Shown here: piece after piece, positions 44,034-51,087 of the stretch
Position numbering within the stretch: position 1 is the first letter of the stretch
Layout of the letters: each line of letters begins with the position of its first letter
Assembly: GCF_035943795.1 (NCBI RefSeq)
Contig: NZ_DASZBY010000080.1
Coordinates: forward strand, 1 to 64,000
Source of the DNA: Aliidongia sp035943795
GTDB taxonomy: Bacteria > Pseudomonadota > Alphaproteobacteria > ATCC43930 > CGMCC-115725
Reading direction: 5' to 3'
Length of the DNA stretch: 64,000 nucleotides
The notes under the pieces: model-generated
Seen by the model: the letters and a program-made list of their open reading frames with translations, nothing else
What the model was told of the DNA's origin: nothing
The model's database searches: none
Translations under genes and position numbers: made by a program

Positions 44034-44059
44034 AACGGACCGCCGCGAGGAAACGTTCC
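44034..44059 (-). promoter_or_regulatory. Candidate EcfG promoter, perfect consensus (GGAAC-N17-CGTT)
   Basis: Minus strand GGAAC (44059-44055), 17-nt spacer, CGTT (44037-44034), 21 nt before the response-regulator start. Best of the eight sites. Confidence 0.7.
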
Positions 44060-44120
44060 TCCTCGAGCGGCGACGGAAGTTCCACACTTTTCGACGAGAA
44101 AATTTGCCGAAGAAGCGCCG

Positions 44121-45716
44121 TCAGGCTGCGATCGAGCGAATTGCGCGACCGTCGTCCAGCACCATTGTACCCCAGGGCGGCATTAAAACATCACTCTCTT
44201 CGCCGCTGGCGTCGGAAATCTCGAAGCGGGCCGGCTCGGCCGACAGGTTGAAGACGCATTGCACGGTTTCGGCACCCAGCCGCCGGACGAAACTCAGGAC
44301 CTCGCCGCTGCGGCGAATGTCTTCGATCGAGCCTCGGACGAGCGCCGGCATCGCCTTGCGGGCCTTCAGGAATCGCCGCCAGTGGGCGAGCGAGCTCTCG
44401 CTATCCCGTTCCTGGCGATCGACCGCGCGGGCGAGATGCTCCGCCGGCACCGGTAGCCAGGGCGTACCGATGGTGAAGCCGGCGGAAGGAGCATCCGCCT
44501 GCCACGGCATCGGTGTCCGGCCGCCATCGCGCCCGCGGAATTCGGGCCAGAATGCGATACCGAACGGATCGCGCAGCTGCTCGTGGGTCAGTTGCGCCTC
44601 GGGCAGGCCCAGTTCGTCGCCCTGATAGAGGCAGATCGGTCCCGGCAGGCAACCGAGCAGGGTCATGAATGCCCGCTCGGCCGCAGGATCGGAGCCTGCC
44701 CAGCGGCTCGCGAGCCGCACGACGTCGTGGTTGCCGAAGGCCCAGCACAGGCCCTGGCTCCCGATCGCGGTCGCGGCTTCCGCCAGCGTCGCTTCCAGGA
44801 TCTCGGCCGACACGCCGCTGCGCAGCAGACGCAGCGTATAGGCCAGATGCAGGCGCCCGGGCCGCGTGTACTCGGCGATACGGTCGAACGCGCCCGGCTG
44901 GCTGGAAACTTCGCCGAGCGTGACCGTGCCCGGATACTCGTCGGTCAGCGCGCGGATCCGTCCCATGATGGCCAACGCGTCGGCGTGCAGCATGTCGTTG
45001 TCGTGCCGCTGCAGGGCGAACGGCTTCGTCGGCGTCACGCCATCGGCCGGCGGCAGGGGTGGATTGGCGCGCAGCATGGGGTCGTGGGCCATGAAATCGA
45101 TCGCGTCGAGACGGAAGCCGTCGACCCCGCGGTCGAGCCAGAAGCGGCCGGTCGCGAGGATCGCGTCCAGGGCAGCCGGATGGCGCAGGTTCAGCTTCGG
45201 CTGGCTCGACAGGAAATGGTGCAGATAATATTGCCGGCGCCGGGGTTCCCAGCTCCAGGCGCTGCCGCCGAAGACCGACAGCCAATTGTTGGGCGGCGTG
45301 CCGTCGGGCTGGGCATCGGCCCAGATGTACCAGTCGGCCTTGTCGCTGGTGCGCGACGAGGCGCTTTCCTTGAACCAGGCATGCTGGTCCGAGGTGTGGC
45401 TCCAGACCTGGTCCAGAATGACCTTGAGACCCAAGCCATGCGCCCGGGCGATGACCGCGTCGGCATCTTCGATCGTGCCGAACAGCGGATCGACCGCGGT
45501 GTGATCGGCGACGTCATAGCCGAAGTCGCGCATGGGCGAACGGCAGAAGGGTGAAAGCCAGATCGCGTCGACCCCGAGGGACGCGACATGATCCAGATGC
45601 TGGATCACGCCCGGAAGATCGCCCCAGCCATCGCCGTTCGAGTCGGCAAAGCTCAAGGGGTAGATCTGGTAGATCGCGGCGCCCTGCCACCAAGCGGGGC
45701 TTGAATCATGAGGCAT
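44121..45716 (-). CDS. GH13 alpha-glucosidase (oligo-1,6-glucosidase/AglA type)
   Basis: 531 residues, no signal peptide. N-terminal WWQGAAIYQIYPLSFADSNGD and GVIQHLDHVASLGVDAIWLS are typical of GH13 exo-glucosidases. Catalytic residues are visible: nucleophile Asp in VDGFRLDAIDF, acid/base Glu in TVTLGEVSSQPG, and stabilising Asp in WAFGNHDVVRLAS. It releases glucose from maltose/isomalto-oligosaccharides or sucrose-like substrates. It supports glucan turnover with the nearby operon. Transcribed alone; no EcfG promoter seen. Confidence 0.92.
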   Translation of the reverse strand: MPHDSSPAWWQGAAIYQIYPLSFADSNGDGWGDLPGVIQHLDHVASLGVDAIWLSPFCRSPMRDFGYDVADHTAVDPLFGTIEDADAVIARAHGLGLKVILDQVWSHTSDQHAWFKESASSRTSDKADWYIWADAQPDGTPPNNWLSVFGGSAWSWEPRRRQYYLHHFLSSQPKLNLRHPAALDAILATGRFWLDRGVDGFRLDAIDFMAHDPMLRANPPLPPADGVTPTKPFALQRHDNDMLHADALAIMGRIRALTDEYPGTVTLGEVSSQPGAFDRIAEYTRPGRLHLAYTLRLLRSGVSAEILEATLAEAATAIGSQGLCWAFGNHDVVRLASRWAGSDPAAERAFMTLLGCLPGPICLYQGDELGLPEAQLTHEQLRDPFGIAFWPEFRGRDGGRTPMPWQADAPSAGFTIGTPWLPVPAEHLARAVDRQERDSESSLAHWRRFLKARKAMPALVRGSIEDIRRSGEVLSFVRRLGAETVQCVFNLSAEPARFEISDASGEESDVLMPPWGTMVLDDGRAIRSIAA

Positions 45717-46111
45717 TCGAGACTCGACTGCACAATGAATAGACGATCGTAGCGTGCGCCTGCCCGGTTAACGGTCAGTTGCTAAATGCTCTGATGACAT
45801 AAATCCGACATGCGGCGCGATGATCTAAATCTCATGTCGTGATTTTCTGACCGCATTTTGGGGAAAATCCAGGTGTACGGGAGAAATTCGACGGCGCTGC
45901 GGACCCCGGGACATCCACGATCGGCCGATATTCCGCAACTGTCTCTTCGCGACTCGACAGATGACGCTCGTCAGGATTTGCCGATGCCATCTGCTTCGAA
46001 AACGATCCTCCCGAGCAGTTTATTCCGCATGGCCCATCCGTTCGGGGTGCCCTTGCCTCCAGCGGAACCGGCGGCAGGGTCCATCGGTTGAGTCGGGGAA
46101 GGAGATGCGCC
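45717..46111. other. 395-bp gap with no supported gene
   Basis: Open frames at 45832-46125 (-) and 45858-46091 (+) have no ribosome-binding site and no coding character. The left part (45770-45850) is AT-richer and may hold the alpha-glucosidase promoter. The right end holds the EcfG-type promoter at 46064-46089. Confidence 0.6.
46064..46089 (+). promoter_or_regulatory. Candidate EcfG promoter for the 46112/46369 genes
   Basis: GGAAC (46064-46068), 17-nt spacer, GGTT (46086-46089), 22 nt before the start at 46112. Confidence 0.55.
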
Positions 46112-46303
46112 ATGTCCCATGCCACTCAGAAACCCGACCTCGGCCAAGCACACGGTACCCGGCCGGATCGGGGCGCACCGAGCGGCCATACGCCGGACGA
46201 CCATGCCGACCACCGTCGGGCGCCTGCCGCGAGCCAAGGGCCCGATCACACCGATCCGACCGAGAAAGCCCGGCCGCACGATACCGATCGATCCGGCGCC
46301 TGA
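46112..46303 (+). CDS. Small His/Asp/Pro-rich hydrophilic protein
   Basis: 63 residues from the ATG at 46112; GGGGAAGGAG lies ahead. Entirely polar, rich in His, Asp, Pro and Arg (HTPDDHADHRRAPAASQGPD), with no hydrophobic core, so disordered. Hydrophilic proteins of this kind are often desiccation-linked, but nothing proves that here. The reading frame is supported by its promoter and ribosome-binding site, not by recognised homology. Confidence 0.45.
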   Translation: MSHATQKPDLGQAHGTRPDRGAPSGHTPDDHADHRRAPAASQGPDHTDPTEKARPHDTDRSGA

Positions 46304-46368
46304 CAGGCGACCTCGCTTCGTAACGCTGTCCATGCCGTCGCCGGCACGGGACGCAGAAAGGAATTCTC

Positions 46369-46770
46369 ATGCAGCCGATCATCGAAACCCGGACGCCGGG
46401 TTCCCACGCCCGGGTCATCCGCGCCGCGAAGGTCCAGGGAACCGCTGTCACCAATCGAGCCAACGAGGATCTGGGCACCATTCGCGATGTGGTGCTCGAC
46501 AAGTATGATGGCTCGGTGCGCTACGCCGTCCTGGAATTCGGCGGCTTCCTCGGCCTGGGCAGCAAGCTGTTCGCGTTGCCGTGGGAGCTGCTGAGTTATG
46601 AAGAGGGCGTCGATGCCTATGTCATCGGCATCGACAAAGAGGTGCTCCGTCAGGCGCCCGGTTTTGATTCCGACAATTGGCCCGACATGGGCGCGGTCGA
46701 ATTCGATACCGGGCTTCGGTCCTACTACGGCTTGACCGCGGAAGCCACCCTGCGGCGCGAGATCATCTGA
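46369..46770 (+). CDS. Cytoplasmic PRC-barrel domain protein
   Basis: 133 residues, ATG with AAAGGAAT ahead. PRC-barrel domain over residues about 15-95: VIRAAKVQGTAVTNRANEDL, TIRDVVLDKYDGSVRYAVLE, FGGFLGLGSKLFALPWELLS and DAYVIGIDKEVLRQAPGFDS. No signal peptide, unlike the PRC protein at 42481. PRC-barrel proteins of this size are abundant stress-induced proteins whose ligand is unknown. Likely in one transcript with the gene at 46112. Confidence 0.85.
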   Translation: MQPIIETRTPGSHARVIRAAKVQGTAVTNRANEDLGTIRDVVLDKYDGSVRYAVLEFGGFLGLGSKLFALPWELLSYEEGVDAYVIGIDKEVLRQAPGFDSDNWPDMGAVEFDTGLRSYYGLTAEATLRREII

Positions 46771-46815
46771 CCGGCACCGATGGGTGCGACATGACGACAT
46801 GTTGGTCGAAAAGTT

Positions 46816-46848
46816 CGGACGGTTCCGCAATTTTCGCGGAACCGTCCG
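46816..46848 (+). repeat. 13-bp hairpin between PRC and DUF2934 genes
   Basis: Perfect arms CGGACGGTTCCGC / GCGGAACCGTCCG with a 7-nt loop AATTTTC. No T-run follows. It contains GGAAC on both strands but without a correctly spaced -10. Possibly a terminator for the PRC gene or a regulatory hairpin for the next. Confidence 0.5.
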
Positions 46849-46890
46849 GAGGCTCCGATGCTTGTCCCTAAGTCTAAAAAGGAGATTGCG

Positions 46891-47223
46891 ATGTCTGACG
46901 AACGCGCGAAGCAGATCAAGGACAAGGCCTATCGCCTGTGGGAACAGGAAGGTCAGCCCGCGGGCCGCGACCTCGATCATTGGGTCCAGGCGGAACGGGA
47001 GATCGACCAGCCGACCCAGGCGAACGAGGGCGAGGGCAACCGTACGGCCACGCGGGCCTATAACCGCAAGGCAAAGCAGTTCGCCGAGACCGGGCCGGTC
47101 GAAAGCCAGGCGCAGAAGGCAAAAGCGGACCTGGATGGCCCCGAGGCGCAGAAGCTGCGGGAGGCGGAACTCGTCGGCAAGAGCCACAGCCATGGCGAGG
47201 ACCCGGCCGTAAAAGGTTCCTGA
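46891..47223 (+). CDS. DUF2934-like small protein
   Basis: 110 residues from the ATG at 46891 (AAGGAGAT ahead). N-terminal helix ERAKQIKDKAYRLWEQEGQP AGRDLDHWVQAEREI matches the DUF2934 pattern (a helix ending in 'W..AE.ei'). The rest is charged and probably disordered. DUF2934 proteins are common next to stress genes in alphaproteobacteria; function unknown. It lies 148 nt before ecfG, and the ecfG promoter begins 32 nt after its stop. Confidence 0.75.
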   Translation: MSDERAKQIKDKAYRLWEQEGQPAGRDLDHWVQAEREIDQPTQANEGEGNRTATRAYNRKAKQFAETGPVESQAQKAKADLDGPEAQKLREAELVGKSHSHGEDPAVKGS

Positions 47224-47254
47224 CGCACCAGAATATCTCATTTCCGTTTCGGTC

Positions 47255-47280
47255 GGAACTTTGAATTCACAAGTGATGTT
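47255..47280 (+). promoter_or_regulatory. Candidate EcfG promoter ahead of the sigma gene (autoregulation)
   Basis: GGAAC (47255-47259), 17-nt spacer, TGTT (47277-47280), 91 nt before the sigma-factor start. Suggests positive feedback, as known for EcfG genes. Confidence 0.65.
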
Positions 47281-47371
47281 TGTCCTTAGATACCAGACAC
47301 ATTCAGTCGAGCGCCCTTTTATCAGTTGATGATCGGGAATATCGCCGGCTCGCATCCGATCAGGACTGGGG

Positions 47372-47935
47372 ATGAATGTGGCCTACGAGGATGAATTCAA
47401 AGCAGATCTGGTGGAAAATCTGCCACATCTGCGCGCTTTTGCACATTTGATCGCGCGCAACCATGCTCTCGCGGAAGATCTGGTGCAGGATACGATCGTC
47501 AGGGCGCTGGCCAATCGCCATCAGTTCCGGCCGGGAACCAACCTCAAAGGTTGGTTGATCATCATCCTGCGCAACCGCTTCTTCAACGAAATGCGTCGGA
47601 GCAGCCGGAAGTCCGAAGTCAGCATGGAGCACCAGGGCGACCTGGCCGCCGTCGACGGCGGCCAGGAGATCAGCGTCGAGATCCGCGACTTCAACGCGGC
47701 GTTCCGCAAGTTGCCGCCGACCCAGCGCGAGGCCCTGGTGCTGGTCGGCGCCAGCGGCTTCTCGTACGAAGAGGCGGCCGAGATCGCCCATTGCCCGGTC
47801 GGCACGATGAAGAGCCGCGTTTCCCGGGCGCGGGCCGAACTGGAGGCCCAGTTGCACGGTGTCGAGATGCCGGAGAAGTGGGCTGGGCTCGCCTTGAAGC
47901 TCGACGAGAATCGACCTCGCCGCGCTGGAGAATAG
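47372..47935 (+). CDS. ecfG: EcfG-family general stress sigma factor
   Basis: 187 residues. Region 2 (residues about 15-80) has PHLRAFAHLIARNHALAEDL, VQDTIVRALANRHQFRPGTN and LKGWLIIILRNRFFNEMRRS; region 4 (about 112-165) has KLPPTQREALVLVGASGFSY, EEAAEIAHCPVGTMKSRVSR. The GASGFSYEEAAEI...VGTMKSRVSRAR block is the EcfG fingerprint. In alphaproteobacteria EcfG directs the general stress response and is held by NepR, freed by phosphorylated PhyR. Neither NepR nor PhyR is adjacent, so this is either a separate locus or an extra EcfG paralogue. A terminator follows. Confidence 0.9.
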   Translation: MNVAYEDEFKADLVENLPHLRAFAHLIARNHALAEDLVQDTIVRALANRHQFRPGTNLKGWLIIILRNRFFNEMRRSSRKSEVSMEHQGDLAAVDGGQEISVEIRDFNAAFRKLPPTQREALVLVGASGFSYEEAAEIAHCPVGTMKSRVSRARAELEAQLHGVEMPEKWAGLALKLDENRPRRAGE

Positions 47936-47945
47936 CGACGTAAAT

Positions 47946-47977
47946 AAACCCCCGGTCGATCGCTCGACCGGGGGTTT
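47946..47977. terminator. Bidirectional terminator after ecfG
   Basis: Perfect 14-bp stem AAACCCCCGGTCGA / TCGACCGGGGGTTT, loop TCGC, then T and C. Ten nt after the ecfG stop, between it and the convergent secreted-protein gene. Confidence 0.88.
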
Positions 47978-47988
47978 TCATGTCCGCG

Positions 47989-48303
47989 TCACTTCGGAGC
48001 GATGCCGTCGTCCTTTGCCGGCGGCTTGATGACCGGCATGCTCCTCGGCCCCGGGTCCGGCGGTGTCTGGCTCATGCCGGGATCGACGGACCCGGTTGGA
48101 TGCACGACGCCCTGGGACCGCGACAGCTCTTCGCTGAGTGGCGCTGCCGAGCCATCGGTCGATTTCGGATGCGGATCGATCGGTGCGCCGAATTTATCGG
48201 GCGGCGCGCTGTTGGGATCCGGTTGGGGCGTTATCCGCGTCTGCGCGTAGGCCGCGCCGGAAGCGGCAAGCCAGAGCGCCAGAATGCCGGTGGTCCATCG
48301 CAT
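47989..48303 (-). CDS. Secreted Pro-rich small protein
   Basis: 104 residues from the ATG at 48303. Signal peptide MRWTTGILALWLAASGAAYA, cleavage after AYA. The mature part is a Pro/Asp/Ser-rich low-complexity chain (QPDPNSAPPDKFGAPIDPHP, PVIKPPAKDDGIAPK at the end) with no Cys. Similar in style to the protein at 38609. Function unknown. Confidence 0.65.
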   Translation of the reverse strand: MRWTTGILALWLAASGAAYAQTRITPQPDPNSAPPDKFGAPIDPHPKSTDGSAAPLSEELSRSQGVVHPTGSVDPGMSQTPPDPGPRSMPVIKPPAKDDGIAPK

Positions 48304-48396
48304 GATATCCTCCGTTCGCTGGTCTGCTCGATCGCTTTCCGATCGAGCCGCTGCTTGTGAGAACAACGCGCAGACCGGCGCCTGCGTTGCCAAAAA

Positions 48397-51087
48397 TCAC
48401 GAGACGGGGGTGTCGGTCACGAGCAGGCCGACCGGAAAATTACCAAGCAATGTCGTGACGGCCGTCGGTTCGGCATCGGCCACGATGATCCGGCCATCGG
48501 TGAAGACGTTCCGGTAGGTACCGGCCGGGACGGTTACTTTCATATCGCCCCAAGCCGGCCCGGTCGCATCGCCGGGCCAGAGGCGGGGCCAGAAGCGCGG
48601 GGCGAGAACCAGGATGCGGCCCTGTCCTTCCCGGGCAAAAGCCACGAGCAGGCTCGCTGTCGCGCCCTGGACGTCCAGCGGGCGATAGCTGCCTTCGGCG
48701 AACAGGGCGGGGTGAGTTCGCCGCAACTCCAGCGTCCGCCGGACGAGATCGCTCTTGACCGCGCCGTCGTGCCAATTCCCGCGCAACCGATCCAAGCCGG
48801 TCCGCGCGGTGCCGAGGCGCGTCGCCGCCGCGCGATAGTCGACCGGCCGACGGTTGTCAGGATCGACCATGGACAGGTTCCAGCCATCGGCGCCCTGATA
48901 GATGTCGGGAACGCCCGGCGTCGTCAGGCGTAGCAGAGTGGCCGACAGGGAGGTGAGCGCCCCCCAGAATCCCGTCGTTTCGCAGAAGCCGGCGAGCTCG
49001 GCCAGAAACGGCCCGCTACGATCGGGATCGAGCGATGCCGCGACATAGGCCTCCAGCGCTTGCTCGTAGACCTCGTCCGGCTCGCTCCAATTCGTGCGTT
49101 CCTTGGCCTCCCGGACCGCTTTCAGCATCGCAGGACCAACACGGGCGGCAAAGGCTGCGAGACCGTCCTCGTCGTCGGCCGCGAGGCCGGGCGGCCAAGC
49201 GCCGACGAGGGTTTGCGCCAAATAGGCGGCGTCGTTCGGGCTCGGGGCGGTTGGTCCAAGCCGTCGCCACGTTTCCTGCCGCTCGCGCCACAGCGCGGAA
49301 ACCGACGTCAAGGCCAGCAGCCGCGTGCGCGCGTCCTCGCCCCGTTTCGTATCGTGGGTCGACCCGGCGATCAATTCGTTCGGGTGCGCCTGCAGCTTCG
49401 CTTCATTGAATTTGTGGAACGAGGCCGGGTCCAGCGACATGCCGCCGGGCTCACCACCCACCTCGTTCAAACCCAGCAGCGGCACGTGCTGGAAGAACAC
49501 GGTGTCCTCCAGCCCCTTGGCCATGGCCGGTCCGGAGAGCTGCTGGAACAGGCGCACGACCGCCGCCTGCGCCGGCTCTGCCTCGACATCGCTGGTCAGG
49601 AGCGCGGTCAGGAAAGTCGCCAGCACGGGCGGCTCGACCGCGGCGGCCTCGATCGCGGCGACGATGCGCGACCGCTCGACCGGATCGATGCCTTCGGCGT
49701 CGGCATAGGTGCGATAGACCGGCAGGCGGGCGATCACCTCGATCAAGGCTCGTTCGAAGGCGTCGAGCGGCAGCGCGCGGCAACCCTCGTCGGCGACAGC
49801 TCGGGTTGCGTGGGCCAGACGAGACATCTCGCTGGCGAATTCGGTTTCGAGGAACCGGCGTTTCGCGGCCAGGACCATCCCGGCCGGATCCGCCGGGCGC
49901 CCGGTCAGGCGGCAATAGTCCTGGATGATCGTGTCGGCGCCGTCGGGATCGCAGAACAGCCGGTCGATCGGCCCTAGCCGGTCATAGCCGGTGCTGCCGG
50001 CGACTGGCCAGGCGGCGGGCAGCGTTTCGTCCGCGCCGAGGATCTTTTCGACCAGGATGTAAGGGTGCCGGCCCCGGGACCTGACGGCGGACGCCAGGCG
50101 ATCCAAATAGGCCTTCGGGTCGGCCAGGCCGTCGATATGGTCGATACGCAATCCGTCGACCAGCCCGTCGGCGACCAGGCGCAGGATCAGGCCATGACTG
50201 GCATCGAAGACCTCCGGACGCTCGGCACGGACCGCGACCAGGTCATTGATCGCGAAGAAACGTCGATAGTTGATCTCGCCGGCCGCCCGGCGCCAATCGG
50301 CCAGGCGCCAGCATTGCCGCTCCAGCAGGGCGGTCAGGCGGTGGCGGCCGCTGCCATTCCACGCGGCGACGGCGGCCTGCACCGCGGCATGGGCGTCCTT
50401 GCGGAGTGCGAGTTCCGCCTCCAGCCGTTCAGCCCGCTGGCGCAGCGCCGCGGAGGCTCCGGTCAGGGCGTCGAGGGCCGCGAAATCGCGCGCGAGATGC
50501 ACTAACTCCGGCGCGCCGTTCGCGGCATATTCCAGGATCGGCCCGACGCTGGTCGGCGTGACCGGCCATGCATGATCGTGATAGCGCACCAGGAACTGGG
50601 CGCCGTCGAAGGCCAGTTCGATCTCGCCTTTCGCCACCAGGGCATCGGGCGCCCCGCCCAGGAATGGCAGCATCACCTTGTCGACGAGGTCGGGCTGGGG
50701 CGGATGCCAGTCGATGTCGAAGAAATCCGCCGACGTGGAATGACGGCCCCAGCGTAGCAGATCCATCCAGCGGCCGTTGCCGGGTCCGACCCCCATGTGG
50801 TTCGGCACGATGTCGAGCAGGATGGCCAGCCCGTGACGATGCAGCGTCTCGGCGAGGTCGAGGAAACCGGCCTCGCCGCCCAGTTCCGGATTGATCTCGT
50901 CGTGATCGGTCACGTCGTAGCCATGGGTGCTGCCGGGTCGGGCGGTCAAGATCGGCGAGAGATAGGCATGGCTGACGCCCAACTGGGCGATCAGCGGCAC
51001 GATGGCGCGGGCGTCCCGGAACGTGAAGTCGCGGGTCAGCTGCAGCCGGTAGGTCGCACGAGGCGGGGCCCAGGCAGGATCAACCAT
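48397..51087 (-). CDS. treY: TreY, maltooligosyltrehalose synthase
   Basis: 896 residues, GH13. TreY converts the reducing-end alpha-1,4 bond of a maltodextrin to the alpha-1,1 bond of trehalose. Family marks: start with PRATYRLQLTRDFTFRDARA, LGVSHAYLSPILTARPGSTHGYD, DIVPNHMGVGPGNGRWMDLL, nucleophile Asp in VDGLRIDHIDGLADPKAYLD, catalytic Glu in HPYILVEKILGADETLPAAW, and AGSTHDTKRGEDARTR. Last gene of the minus-strand operon; it overlaps malQ by 8 nt. TreY and TreZ together make trehalose from glycogen without using nucleotide sugars. Confidence 0.97.
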   Translation of the reverse strand: MVDPAWAPPRATYRLQLTRDFTFRDARAIVPLIAQLGVSHAYLSPILTARPGSTHGYDVTDHDEINPELGGEAGFLDLAETLHRHGLAILLDIVPNHMGVGPGNGRWMDLLRWGRHSTSADFFDIDWHPPQPDLVDKVMLPFLGGAPDALVAKGEIELAFDGAQFLVRYHDHAWPVTPTSVGPILEYAANGAPELVHLARDFAALDALTGASAALRQRAERLEAELALRKDAHAAVQAAVAAWNGSGRHRLTALLERQCWRLADWRRAAGEINYRRFFAINDLVAVRAERPEVFDASHGLILRLVADGLVDGLRIDHIDGLADPKAYLDRLASAVRSRGRHPYILVEKILGADETLPAAWPVAGSTGYDRLGPIDRLFCDPDGADTIIQDYCRLTGRPADPAGMVLAAKRRFLETEFASEMSRLAHATRAVADEGCRALPLDAFERALIEVIARLPVYRTYADAEGIDPVERSRIVAAIEAAAVEPPVLATFLTALLTSDVEAEPAQAAVVRLFQQLSGPAMAKGLEDTVFFQHVPLLGLNEVGGEPGGMSLDPASFHKFNEAKLQAHPNELIAGSTHDTKRGEDARTRLLALTSVSALWRERQETWRRLGPTAPSPNDAAYLAQTLVGAWPPGLAADDEDGLAAFAARVGPAMLKAVREAKERTNWSEPDEVYEQALEAYVAASLDPDRSGPFLAELAGFCETTGFWGALTSLSATLLRLTTPGVPDIYQGADGWNLSMVDPDNRRPVDYRAAATRLGTARTGLDRLRGNWHDGAVKSDLVRRTLELRRTHPALFAEGSYRPLDVQGATASLLVAFAREGQGRILVLAPRFWPRLWPGDATGPAWGDMKVTVPAGTYRNVFTDGRIIVADAEPTAVTTLLGNFPVGLLVTDTPVS

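Noticed and set aside
45832..46125. 97-residue minus-strand frame in the 45.7-46.1 kb gap
   Set aside because: No ribosome-binding site, and it overlaps the EcfG promoter and start of the plus-strand gene at 46112.
46838..46863. GGAAC at 46838-46842 as a ninth EcfG promoter
   Set aside because: Correct spacing gives GCTT, not xGTT, and the motif is part of a hairpin arm.
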